Assembly (NCBI GenBank): GCA_948567375.1
Contig: OX419759.1
Span: 11,872,744 to 11,936,743 of the forward strand
Direction of reading: 5' to 3'
DNA length: 64,000 nucleotides
DNA from: Lunularia cruciata
Taxonomy: Eukaryota; Streptophyta; Marchantiopsida; Lunulariales; Lunulariaceae
Shown piece by piece: positions 1 to 10,610 of this stretch (its first letter is position 1; each line of letters begins with the position of its first letter). A program made the position numbers and the translations under genes. Below the pieces are notes generated by a model. That model worked only from the letters and a program-made list of their open reading frames with translations, was not told where the DNA came from and searched no databases.

Positions 1-1
1 G

Positions 2-3000
2 AAGGATTCAAGCTATGACTTATTTCTTGGGAGGCCATGGTTGAGAGCAGCAAGCACAACTGATCAATGGCACAAAGGGTACTTGAGGATTGGGCCATCA
101 AACCATAGAGTCATTGTTCTTGTGACTAACACCACCAACAGTTCACATTCAGATACACCATCTTTTGATTATTGGGAATCAAATTCTAAAGAAGGAGCTT
201 CAGGTGTGGACACAAGCATGGAGGAGGAGACTTCCACGGAGGAGGATGAATCTGAATCTGATTCAGATGTGTATCCCTTGTGTGCTATGGATTTTGCACC
301 TAAGGTAGAGGTTTTGAAGGACCCAGACAAATCACCATTGACACTTGAGGAGGTAGAAAGAAGGTTATCTACCCTCAAGTATGGTCCAAATGTTACCAAG
401 GAGGAGAAGGTGAGATTTGAGGAGATTTTCAGCAAGTCCATCCATGTGTTTGCTTTTAGTTATAGGGATTTGAAGGAAGTCACCTTGGAGGAGCACAAGA
501 TAGAGGTGGAGTCACATGCAAGACCAATCCGCCAAAAGCAACGTCGCATTAGCCCACCAATATCTTTGGTTGTGAAGGAGGAGATTGATAAGCTCAAGGA
601 GGCTGGATTTATCTTTGAGATAGAGAATTCAGAATGGGTGTCTCCAATTGTCATTGTGAAGAAAAAGAATGGCAAGCTTTGGGTATGTGTGGATTACATT
701 AAGCTCAATGCTGTTACCAAGAAGGACTACTACCCATTGCCATTCATTGATGAGATCTTGGAGGAGGTTGCAGGTCATGAGAGGTACAATTTTGGAGATG
801 GTTATAGTGGATATAACCAAATCAAGATTGCACCAGAGCATCAACAACTCACCACATTCACCACACCTTGGGGAACTTACGCTTCAAAGGTCATGCCTTT
901 TGGGCTTTGCAATGCTCCAACCACATTCCAACGGTTCATGAACAAGGTATTTAAACCTTTCATTGGGAAATTTGTGAGAGACTTCATTGATGACTTTTGT
1001 GTCTATGGGAGCAAGGAGGAGCACTTTGAGCACCTAATCAAAGTCTTGCAATGCTTGGATGAGGCAAATGCATCACTCAACCCAGAGAAGTGCATTTTTG
1101 GATGTGAAGAAGGTCTACTTTTGGGGCACATCATTTCCAAGGATGGAATAGTAGTTGATCCTAAGAAGGTGAGGAAAATCTTAGACCTTCCATTCCCTTC
1201 AAGCTTGACAAAGTTATGCCAATTCTTGGGGATGGTTGGATACTATAGGAGGTTCATCTTCTCATTTTCCAACAAGGCTTATGCATTGACCATCTACATG
1301 AAGAAGGGTGTAGATTACATGGTGATTTTGGAGGACAAGGAGGCTCTCAAAGCTTTTGAGGAGCTCAAGCAATCCCTTGTTGTAGCTCCAATTCTTGCTA
1401 AACCTAATTGGAATAAGCCTTCATCCTCTACACTGACGCTTCTAATGTAGCTATAGGATGCACTCCTAATCAATTAGACCAAGATGGGCATGATCATCCA
1501 ATAGCTTATGCTAGTAGGCAGATGGTTTTAGCAGAGAAGAACTACTCTATCATAGAGAGAAGGGTTGGCAGTGATCTTTGGTCTCAAGAAGTTTAGACAC
1601 TACTTGATTGGAGGGAAAGCCATCATTGTCATGGATTACAAGGCTTTGAAGTACATCTTCAACAAGCCTAATGTTGAAGGGAGACTAGCAAGGTGGATGA
1701 TACTCTTGTCTGAGTATGACTACACCATTGAGGATAGGCCAAGAAAGAAACATGCAAATGCTGATTTGTTATCTAGAGCCTATGATCATGATGGAGATGA
1801 GCCAGTGGATGAGTCCTTCTCAGATGAGGAGCTCATGATAATCTCAGTCACTCAAGAGGTTCCAATGGAGTACAAGGAGATTGTGGATTTTGTTACAAGA
1901 GGTAACTATCCAGAAGGGATGCATGCTAGGGAGAGGAAGGCCCTTGCAGCAAGATCTAGACCTTACACAATGGTGGAGGATATTCTTTTTCACCAAGAGC
2001 AGTGGGTAAGGAAGAGTCTATCCTACTCATAAAGGAGTTTCATGAAGGTTTAGTATGTGGAGGACACTTTGCAGGAAAGGTGACTGCTTTCAAGATTCTA
2101 AATGCAGGTTACTATTGGAGAGGGATTTTCAAGGATTGTCTTGATTATTGCAAAACTTGTCATGTTTGTCAAGCTTTTGCTAGGAAGTCTACATCCACTC
2201 CACCACTTAGATCAATTCCATTGCTAGGAACTTTTGAGAAGTGGGGAATTGATTTTGTAGGTCCTCTCAATAGAACCCCAAGGAACAATCGGTACATTGT
2301 GGTAGTTACTGATAACCTTACCAAGTGGGTTGAGGCTAGACCATTGAGGGACAAGAATGAAGATGAAGTGGGTAGATTTCTTTATGAGCACATTATCACT
2401 AGGTTTGGATGCCCTTTGGAGTTGGTTTCTGATAGAGGAGGAGAGTTTACAGGAAGCATTACTATAGCCATGCTATGACATTTCTCTATCACACATAGAG
2501 TAACTACATCCTATAAGCCAAATTCCAATGGCTTGGCAGAGAGAACCAATCAGACCTTGTGCATGATGTTGGCCAAAGATGCAGAAATGGAGGGGGCTAA
2601 ACATCATTGGGACAAGAGGATCCATGCAATTTTGTGGGAGTATAGAACAACCATGAAGACTTCCACCGGATATTCTCCATTTCAATTGGTGTATGGTATT
2701 GAGTCTACCTTACCTATTCACTTTGATCTTCCTACCTTCCAAAGCATTCATAAGAGATTGAAGAAAGCACAAGGAGGTGATGCAAAGAAGTCAAGGAAGG
2801 ATCAACTCATGGAGTTGGAAGAGGCAAGATCAGTTGCTATGGTTTGAGTGGAGCAAACCCAAAGGAAACAAAAGGAGAGCTATGACAAGAGGCAAGGCAA
2901 GAAGAAGGTAGAGCCTTTCAAAGAAGGTGATTGGGTAATGTTGTTTGATTCCATTCGATTCAAGAGAGTGCAAAAGAAGTTTTTGCCTAAGTACTTTGGA

Positions 3001-3114
3001 CCTTTCATAGTGGAGAAGGTGTGGGGCAATTACACCTATGATCTCAAGGAGTTGGGAGGAAGACACTTTGATAGGATTAACCATGATAAGTTGAAGATGT
3101 ACCATAGAAGGTAG
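2..3114 (+). pseudogene. Gypsy pol polyprotein, broken (protease end, RT, RNase H, integrase)
   Basis: Reading begins in frame at base 2 with the retropepsin C-terminal signature LFLGRPWLR. RT follows (about 500-1250) with YPLPFIDEI, VMPFGLCNAPTTFQRFM and FIDDF at the catalytic site where YLDD or FLDD is usual. RNase H follows near 1430-1780, then integrase from about 2030: the H-H-C-C zinc site near 2040-2180 (C..C at CKTCHVC), the catalytic Asp in GIDFVGPL (2249 on), a second Asp in SDRGGEF, and the Glu in NSNGLAERTNQ near 2530. Breaks seen: frame changes near 1420 and 1560, TGA at 2476-2478, TGA at 2845-2847. The C-terminus ends at 3114 without a chromodomain. It cannot make a full polyprotein as it stands. 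Confidence 0.92.
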
Positions 3115-3147
3115 AGAGACCTTCACTTTGAGGACAAAGTGAAAACT

Positions 3148-3162
3148 TAGTCCGGGAGTAAA
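3148..3162 (+). other. Polypurine tract of Gypsy family A
   Basis: The sequence ending GGGAGTAAA lies directly before the TG of the LTR. This is the usual place for the plus-strand primer. It supports 3163 as the LTR start. Confidence 0.7.
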
Positions 3163-3852
3163 TGTAACACCCATTTGTGCATGTGTGTAGTATTGTGATA
3201 TTTAGCTTTGTATCACAAGTACTTAAGAGATATTATTTATATAGAGATAAAGGATGGCTCTATATTAGTCATGGTTAGCTAAATTTAGTCATAGCTAAGA
3301 TAGAGGGGACCTTACTTTAGAGGAAGTAGAAAAGATGAGCACCACTATTTTGGATTTTAGTGTGTTGACTTGGTATTATTCCTAGGTGTTTGGCTTTGAG
3401 GAAAGAGTTGAGAACTTTTGGGCCCGCAAGCCTTTTTGTTTTGGATTCCTTTTTAGTCCAAGGATAGCCCATGTGAAGGAATCCTTGACTTAGTGGTTGG
3501 GTCAAGATAAACCACATGCTTAGGGGAATATGCTCATGTGAATGATATTCCTTTATACTTTTTGACTTTACTTGACTTTTAGTTTAGTAACTTGAGTTAC
3601 TACGGTAATTAGTACCTTTGGTACGTAACTATTTCACAAGTATATAAACAAGGGGTGAGGAGGTACTCATCATCCTTTCATTTGCAACTATCTTTCTCTC
3701 ATTGAGTTCTCTAGTGAGCAATGTCTTGAGTCTTGGAGTGTTAGCCTTGGAGGAGTATGATGGAGTTGGGGTTCCTTGCCTTCTTAGTCCATGGTGCGTT
3801 ACCATAATAGCCATTAGAGGTTCATCTTGAGTGAGAGACAAGCCGGCTCACA
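3163..3852 (+). repeat. 3' LTR of Gypsy family A
   Basis: The LTR begins TGTAACACCC and ends GGCTCACA (TG...CA). It is co-linear over its length with LTRs at 15971-16672 and 18255-18945, and with 29899-30578 in reverse. Shared blocks include the start, the phrase CACAAGTATATAAAC (likely the TATA box, near 3636-3650) and the stretch around AGGAGTATGATGGAGTTGGG. Confidence 0.92.
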
Positions 3853-5034
3853 ATGCGTATCTGCCTACTTTTTCAACAGAACAAAGCTTCTAATCAAGCT
3901 CTTCCAGGGCTCCTTCAACCTCTCTCCACACCTACCCAACGTTGGGAACAGGTGAGTATGGATCTCATCTGTGAATTACCCAAGACCACCTCAGGATTTG
4001 ATTCCATCGTGGTCTTTATGGACCCGCTCAACAAAATGATTCATGTATGCCCTACCACCAATGATGTGACTGCTCCACAACTAGCTCAATTAGACTTAGA
4101 TGCAGTCTTCTCTCACCATGGCTTGTCTAGAGTACTCATCACCGATAGCGGCACTCAATTCACCAGTTTGTTTTAGCAAACACTCTTTAGTTTCTTCAAA
4201 ACCAAGCTGGCCATGTCCAGAGCTTACCACCCACAAACATATGGCCAAACAAAGCAGGCTAATCACACAATTGAAGACATGTTACACGACTTTACCTTAG
4301 AAGAGCAAGAGCAATGGGACACCTTGCTCCCGTTGGTGGAATTCACTTACAAAAATTTAGTGAATGTATCCACCCAGGTCACTCTGTTCTTCCTCATGTA
4401 TGGTGAACATCCCTTCACACCTTCTAGCTTGATGAAGATCAGTCTAGTGGCTACTGAGGTCGATGCAATCAACACATTTGTTTCTAGAATCCAACAAGGT
4501 GTAGAGAGTGCCAAGCACAGATTATAGATTGTGCAAATTTGACAGAAGCAATATGCTGATGCACACCATAGGCACATGAAGTTCAATGTTGGGGATCAAG
4601 TGTGGCTATCGACAACCAACCTCACATTAGTTGGATCTCGTAAGCTTAGACCTCATTTTATTGGGCCTTTCTTGATTCTTGATTGCATCGACGTTGTGGC
4701 ATATCACCTTGAGCTACCACCACACATGAAGATCCATCTAGTGTTCCATGTCTCCCTACTATGTAGATATGCTCCCCGATCAGGCCAGGGTCATTCCACA
4801 CAAGACATTCGACCGTGTCCAACACTCATTGATGGCACAAAGGAATATGAAGTAGAGCGGATTCTCTAAAAATGCATGCGTGCTATTTGCCATCCACGGG
4901 TGGACTATCTAGTACAATGGAAAGGTTACTCCCTCTTTGAAACAATCTAGGAGCCCATTGCCAATTTGACACATACATTGGTGTTGGTGCAAGCATTTGA
5001 GCAACAATTGTACAACAAGGACGTTATGTCTTAA
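3853..5034 (+). pseudogene. Chromovirus integrase C-terminal half and chromodomain, broken
   Basis: The first residues match the middle of the integrase zinc region in the full chromovirus at 32179-35507 (LLCQQNKASNQAP there, LLFQQNKASNQAL here), so the upstream part is displaced by the family A insertion. The catalytic core is visible: SMDLICELPKTTSGFDSIVVF, the second Asp in ITDSGTQF, and HPQTYGQTKQANHTIEDM, where the usual TER has become TKQ, losing the catalytic Glu. A chromodomain relic follows at about 4855-5030 (VDYLVQWKGYSLFE). In-frame stops: TAG near 4174, TAG 4525-4527, TGA 4540-4542, TAA near 4867, and TAG near 4948 replacing the chromodomain Trp. Dead copy, same family as 31424-38047. 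Confidence 0.9.
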
Positions 5035-5047
5035 AAGGAGGGAGTTC

Positions 5048-5731
5048 TGTAATACCAAGAGCTAGTCATATGATCTAGATATGAAATTCAGTTTGGTAAC
5101 ATCTAGAATGATGTTATACATGATGGTCAAAATAGATCAGATAGAAGTATCACAAAAGAGTACTTCTACTAATAGGGTAGAAACCAAAATAGACTTGAGA
5201 ACCTTAGAACCAATAACTAAACATATGATTTAAAGGTGAGAATTGGTTTGGTAACATCTAGAAGGATGTTACACATGATGGACTAAACAGATCAGAAAGA
5301 GGTATCACCAAAAGAGGACTTCTACAAATAGAGTAGGAACAAAAATATGCTTGAAATCTTTGAAGGTAATTTCAAAGGCCTAAAAGGATGAATTAGGCCT
5401 CAAAAATGTGTAGATCCCCCCCTAAATAGAGATAGGCTGGCCTTCCCTTCCCCTTGCCTTTTCTCATCAAGAGCTTTCCAATGGTACCTTACATGATTCT
5501 AAGATTCCTACAGGAAGATTCCCTAAAAGATTCCATCCAATCAAAACTTGTTTGACCAACCAGATAGGACCAAGACCATGTCACCCATCCAAGTAAGTAA
5601 TCCTATGGTGGAGCTTCCTTGGGGGAGATCCTCTTTGGCTATATAATAAAGAGAAGGTGCTCCTTTGGGGCATCAAATGTTTGAGTGTGTAATCTATGTT
5701 TTCTCTTTTCTCTTGTCCTTGGGGTATTACA
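5048..5731 (+). repeat. 3' LTR of the plus-strand chromovirus fragment
   Basis: It begins TGTAATACCAAG and ends GGGGTATTACA. Read in reverse it matches the LTRs at 31424-32165 and 37295-38047 (shared blocks include the region around GTAACATCTAGAAGGATGTT and the terminal TATTACA). A purine-rich tract (AAAAGGAGGGAG) at 5034-5044 precedes it. Confidence 0.9.
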
Positions 5732-7722
5732 CTCAACTACCATGTACAATTGGTTTCTTTCCTCTTGCAATCTAACAAAACCTTGGCCTCCCAGTTTTGG
5801 AATGGATCAAGAATAGGGAAGCTCACCACACCCTCTTTTCCTATTGGTTCTTTGGGCCTTCCTTTAAAGTCCCACTAAATGAGCATATTGAATTTTTGCT
5901 TGAGCATGCAATTTCCCTCCAATTCTTTTAAGATAAAGCCTCTTCATATTTTTGTTATTCCTTAGAATTTGTTAGCTTTCCACATGTATGGGATGAACCT
6001 GATGGTCCAACTACCATGTACAATTGGTTTCTTTGCTCTTGCAATCTGACACAACCTTGGCCTCTGGGTTCTGGATTGAGTTTTAGACATGGTTCAAAAC
6101 CAATTAGGTACCAATTCAAAACCAAGTCTTATTGAATCTTTGAGTTGATCCTTCCACTAGTTCACACAAGAGTAAAGAATGACTTATGTACCCAAGTGCT
6201 TTCTTCTTCATTGGTAACACCAAGGAGATGCTACCATGGTAAAGGAATTGGTCTAAAATGTGAATTTTTTTCCACATATCCTTACTTAAGGCTAATTCCC
6301 ATATTGCCCCAAAATAATCTCTAGTAATAATACAGTTTCTCTACCTCTAATTTCTACAAGCTAGATATCTCTATTGGGTTAGGATTGATTCTTTATCATT
6401 TTACTAGGAAGATATTTTGTAATTAGTTAATTAGTTTACATAATCCAAAAAAATTAGGTAGTTTCATTAGTGTAACTAAGGCAACTTCATGAGGTAAGGT
6501 AACTAAGGTAGCTTCATTAGTGTAAATAAGGCAACTAAATAAGGCATCCAAAGCATTCTATTATCATTTGAAAATAGGAGGTAAATAAAGTGAAAGACTG
6601 CAAACTCCTTGTTGCTTTACTTAATCTTTTGTGAAGTGGTGTGGATGTCTTTGAACTATGAGTTCTAATGAATCTTTCCAATAAGCATCATTGAGTGCTT
6701 TATGTGTTTTTATCCTAGGTAACTAAAGCAATTTTCTAGAATCAATGCCTTGATGGGATGCTATAGTGTTGGAAGTAGTCAAAGAAAGTCTGCATTGTTA
6801 TCACAATCAGATCTTGTTGATGCGTGCCTTAATAGAAGAGTATTTTTGGCACATATAATGACCAAGCTATTAAGATTGAATTAGTATCTTTGGATTGAAT
6901 CATCATTCTCAAGTCTAAACACAAAGTTGTTTTGTGTGATTGTGAGTTTTCTTTTGTATGTTTTACTCTCTTTTGGGATTGGTCTTTACCTCAAAGGTTA
7001 AATAGGTAACAATAAGAAACTACATAGTGAAAATTTCTTTTGTATTTGTTTATTTTTGAGTTGTATCCTTGTGGGATGGAAATATTTCTGATCAAAATAT
7101 CATAATTTATTCATTACTAAGTTGTCACATTTTTTTATCACAATTTTTTCATTATACTGGTCATTACACCAAAGGAATAGTGATTGCCTTCAAAGGAAAA
7201 CAACATCTTCCTCCAAAGGTCCTAAAAAGATGAAGATTTCCTCATTGTGAAAGTTCCTTATCTCTCAAACTATTCACAATTGTATCTAACTTTTGAGACT
7301 TTTGATAATTCTATTTTCTACCATCTTTCTTTGAACTTGGTCAACCAATTATATAGTTACCTCCTGCCACCTTTTGCCCTTTTGACTTCTATGCATGAAT
7401 TCCATGCATTGATGTCAAATCATATTTAGCTCTTTCAACTTGAATGCAAATAGTGTGTACTCTATGTTTTCTTCTAAGTTGGTCACATACCATCCTAATA
7501 ATGGATTCCTTCACCAAGGACTTTGTCCTTGAAAGTTGATGTAAGAAACTATTGGTGTCCTTCTCCTTCAACAACTATCTGCATGGTTAAAGGACAAGAA
7601 GGTCCTACATTGCTACTTGATTCTTCTCCAACTTCTCCTCCAATTTCCAAATCTTCAACTTGGCAAGTTACCTCTTCTTTCATGTTTTTAAACTCTATGT
7701 CTTCTACTTATTGGATGTTAAA
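5732..7722. other. AT-rich stretch without a recognisable gene; short direct repeats
   Basis: No reading frame here resembles a known family. A block of about 65 bp beginning CAACTACCATGTACAATTGG occurs at 5735-5801 and again, slightly diverged, at 6009-6076. Both contain CTTGCAATCT and CCTTGGCCTC. A smaller duplication of the phrase TTCATTAGTGTAA lies near 6460-6520. The first block begins immediately after the chromovirus LTR, so one copy may mark ancestral flanking sequence. Confidence 0.5.
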
Positions 7723-8170
7723 TGTGGTGCCCACATTTTTTTGTTTTTTTCAAAATAGAGAAGAAGAAGTGTATAGAGAAGTCCGATTACGTTTGTATGG
7801 CCAAAGAAGGCAAAGAAAAGAGTCTTCGGGATGAAACCCAAGGTAAAGTAGCTTCGGGTCATAAGGCAAAGTACTCGGATATGCCCTGTCAGCATACAAC
7901 CTAAAGTAAGGAGTCTTCGTATCGGGGGGGAGCTCAACCCGAGGTGAAGACAGTGTAACAACCTTTCATTGGGGCGAGAAATTTAAGAAGGGACCGTTCA
8001 AAACCGGTGGCCCATACGTGTGAAGTACATGGCACGTGTACATAATCAAGAGTAAGTGTCTCAATGGCTCCAAGGAAGTGGGGAAGAGAGGAAATCCGGC
8101 TCGCTGGACAGAGTCAGATTGGAGATTAGTGCTCGAGAGAGAGGTAGGCATGGAGTAGGGTGCCACATTC

Positions 8171-10295
8171 TTGGGGAAGGGAGAAGTAGTAGAAGAAACC
8201 CAAGAAGTGAGGGATGTTTTCTCTTCAAAGAGAACAAAGAATGGGTATAAGGTTGAGAGTTACAAAGATCCAGTGAAGAGAGGGATCGTGAGTGCTCTCA
8301 TGGCAATCCTGAAGCTAGAGAGGACGACTTATGTGATGAAAGCGGTGTTCTTCCATAAGATGTTTGCAGGAGAACCTATTTATTGGGCAAGGTGCTTCTA
8401 TGGGAGGACAAGATAGATGGTGTGGAAATTGCGGATAAGTCACTTCCACACTACAGCGTGCCATTTGTAGCATATTTTTACCTCGGGTTGAATTTGCTCA
8501 ATTTTGCGGAGCGCAACAAAATGGTTTCTCACTTCCATCCCAACTTGAGAAGAGAAGTCGACGCGGAGGAGCAGCAATACATTCTTCAAATCTGAAGCAC
8601 AGATGTGTACTACACAAAGACGGGTAAGAGCATGGAGATAGAAGTAAGTACTCCAAAGTTGAAGAAGTGGAGTCGGCAAGGAGAAGCCAAAGATAAGACA
8701 AGACCTCGGAAGACCAGGAGAGGAAACCCAAAGAGAGGCATGGTGGTGATCACGTCAGAAGAAGAAGACTCCGAAGGCAAAGCTGAGTGCAAGTCCGAAG
8801 ACTCTGAACACAAGGAAGAACCGGAGCTCACGCTGCAAAGTGGAGATACGAGTAGCGATAGTGATGAAGGTGGAGAGATGTCTTGTTGCTGCTGCTGAAG
8901 AAGAAGAAGAAGTTTGGGTGGAGCTTGAGCAAGAAAATAATGCAAAGTTGGAGGACGAAGTACCCAAGCCCAAGGAGAAGAAGTGCACAATTCAGAGAGG
9001 AGTTTGTTCAAGATGCAAGGCAAAGTGTGAAGCGGGTCCAAGTAAGGCAAAGGAAGAAGCAAATGCTATCTCGAGGAGTGGAGCATCTATTCTGATATGA
9101 AGACTGCAGAGAAGAAGGCGAGTATCGGATGAAGAAGAAGTAAAGAAGGAGATTTTTACGCAGGAGGAGGTAGTTGGGAGTGATAGAGTGGAGTACTTGC
9201 GGGAAATCGTGTGTCCATTGTTGGTGAAGTTGGAGCACAAGAAGAAGGAGATGCAGTCAACATGTCCGGAGGTAAAGATTGTGTTGCAGGTATTGGCAAG
9301 ATTGGAAGAAGAGTATAACCCGAGGCGAGGCGGAAAGAGAAGTACTGCAAGGGGAGGCAGTAGTGAGGAGTCAAGTTATTGAGGACTTGAAGGGAGAAGC
9401 GAGGTATCGAGAAGAACTTGCGAAGAAGAGTGGCATAGCGAGGGAAAGACAAGTAGCAGAATATGAAATCTTGAAGCAGCAGTTTGCTGATTCAAGACTA
9501 GAAATCATCCATGCTATGGTGAAGGTAGAAAAGAAGGAACAAGAGCTTGATAGAGTGATGGAGAGTGTAGAAGAGAAGAAGCAATTGTGGCAACAGGAGT
9601 TGACAATAAGATATCGGGAAGAAGAGAGATTACGAGAATTACTTCATAATCAGGAGGAGAAGATTGAGCAGAAGGAGAAGGAGAAAGAAACTGTGAAAGC
9701 CAAGTTTGAGGCAGAGTTGGCAATGTACATGGAAGATTGGCTTGCAGATCGGGAACATGAACGGAAGATGAGATTGGAGCCATTGAAGGACATTGTCATC
9801 AGGATGAATGCGATGTTGAGTATAGAGGCCAGTATTCAAATTGAGGAGACGAGGCTGCACGAGTTGAAGTTGTTGGTGTAGGAGATGAGGAGGAGACAGG
9901 AAAAGGATACAGATTTGAATGCGCTGTTGATTAGTCTCAAAACTCGTGTAGATAAGAAGCTATTGGAAGTCGAAGACAATATCACGATTAGATTAGATTT
10001 AGTGAAATTAGAGATAGATAAACTTCGGACAGACGTTAGAGCTAAACCCGAAGTAGATGAGGTAGGAGTGCAGATGTCTTCAGAGTTACCATTAGAGACA
10101 TTAGAGAAGAGTGGGTCAGCAGATAAGGAGTTAGATAGATTACCCACTAGTGAAATATCAGATCAGGAAAGAGAACTATTAGATTTGGTAGAAGATGTAG
10201 GAGATATGAAACCCAAGGATAGAGTAGTAGGAAGTAAAATTACTTCGGGGTCAGGTTTGAAAGCCAAAGAAGAAGTAGACATCAGATCAGATTAG
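8171..10295 (+). pseudogene. Decayed coiled-coil protein of unknown function from the repeat element
   Basis: I do not recognise the family. Successive frames give one plausible product: an N-terminal globular part (8171-8595, hydrophobic and aromatic, e.g. FVAYFYLGLNLLNF), a charged linker rich in Glu, Lys and Ser (8605-9100), then a long Glu/Lys/Arg coiled coil (9279-9881) and a tail (9885-10295) containing VDEVGVQMSSELPLETLEKS. Breaks: frame change near 8390-8416, TGA at 8593-8595, frame change near 8840-8890, TGA at 9098-9100, frame change near 9330, and TAG at 9879-9881. The tail matches the copy at 21956-22159 (ADVGVQVSSDLMIDTLEKS). Such an architecture could be a Gag-like structural protein or a captured host protein. 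Neither is shown by motif. Confidence 0.5.
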
Positions 10296-10413
10296 TAACC
10301 AATTTGAGATTTGTATAGGCAGATATGAAGAGGTGCATTGTCATTTCAGATCTGCAGGTTTGTAGAGTCATTAGGAAGAGGTACATTAGGAAGATAATTG
10401 TTGATTGCTTCAC

Positions 10414-10476
10414 TATTTAAGAAGAGCATTTGTATTCTTATGTTGTTCAGTGCTCATAATTTTGAGAATAAATAAA
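10414..10476 (+). promoter_or_regulatory. TATA-like site and overlapping AATAAA signals in the repeat element's 3' region
   Basis: TATTTAAG at 10414-10421 is followed about 50 bp later by two overlapping AATAAA hexamers (10467-10476). This spacing resembles a U3/R junction of an LTR, where initiation and polyadenylation signals lie close together. It could also be chance in AT-rich DNA. Confidence 0.35.
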
Positions 10477-10610
10477 GCGAAGTGTTGTGAAGCAGTGCTC
10501 GTCGCTTGAGCTTGATTCCAAGTATCAACTTTGAAACTGACTCGTATCTCTACGGGAATGAACTTTACTTACCCGATCACCACAAAAGTGATATTTTCCG
10601 GGTTGTCATA

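Larger units (their letters stand above)
1..3852 (+). mobile_element. Ty3/Gypsy LTR retrotransposon, family A, 3' portion (5' end outside window)
   Basis: The window opens inside the polyprotein of a Gypsy element. Order is protease C-terminus, reverse transcriptase, RNase H, integrase, polypurine tract, then a 690-bp LTR starting TGTAACACCC and ending CTCACA. Integrase after RT/RNase H defines Ty3/Gypsy rather than Copia, and no chromodomain follows the integrase. Immediately after the LTR, at 3853, sequence homologous to the middle of a chromovirus integrase begins, so this copy sits nested inside another retrotransposon. Related family A LTRs occur at 15971-16672, 18255-18945 and, inverted, 29899-30578. 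Confidence 0.93.
7723..10610 (+). mobile_element. Unclassified repeat element with coiled-coil reading frame, copy 1
   Basis: The unit begins with the near-palindrome TGTGGTGCCCACA at 7723 and carries a long decayed reading frame (8171-10295). After it comes a segment with a TATA-like site and AATAAA signals. A second, partial copy at 21119-22155 starts with TGTGGTACCCACA and encodes a matching C-terminal tail. Two copies sharing both a terminus and a coding segment indicate a mobile repeat. The TG start and the promoter/polyadenylation layout near 10410-10480 suggest an LTR-type element that has lost one LTR, but I found no second LTR copy, no target-site duplication and no pol. The right edge at 10610 is approximate. 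Confidence 0.5.

Noticed and set aside
1-5731. Endogenous pararetrovirus (caulimovirus) origin for the RT sequences
   Set aside because: Integrase cores and LTRs are present and no movement or coat protein motif is seen, so these are Gypsy retrotransposons.
8610-9062. Long antisense Leu/Ser-rich frames opposite the coiled-coil coding region
   Set aside because: They are shadows of Glu/Lys-rich codons on the plus strand.
9279-9881. Coiled-coil frame as a host kinesin, golgin or myosin-like gene
   Set aside because: No motor or targeting domain, several stops, and a second copy of the unit with a shared terminus points to a repeat element.
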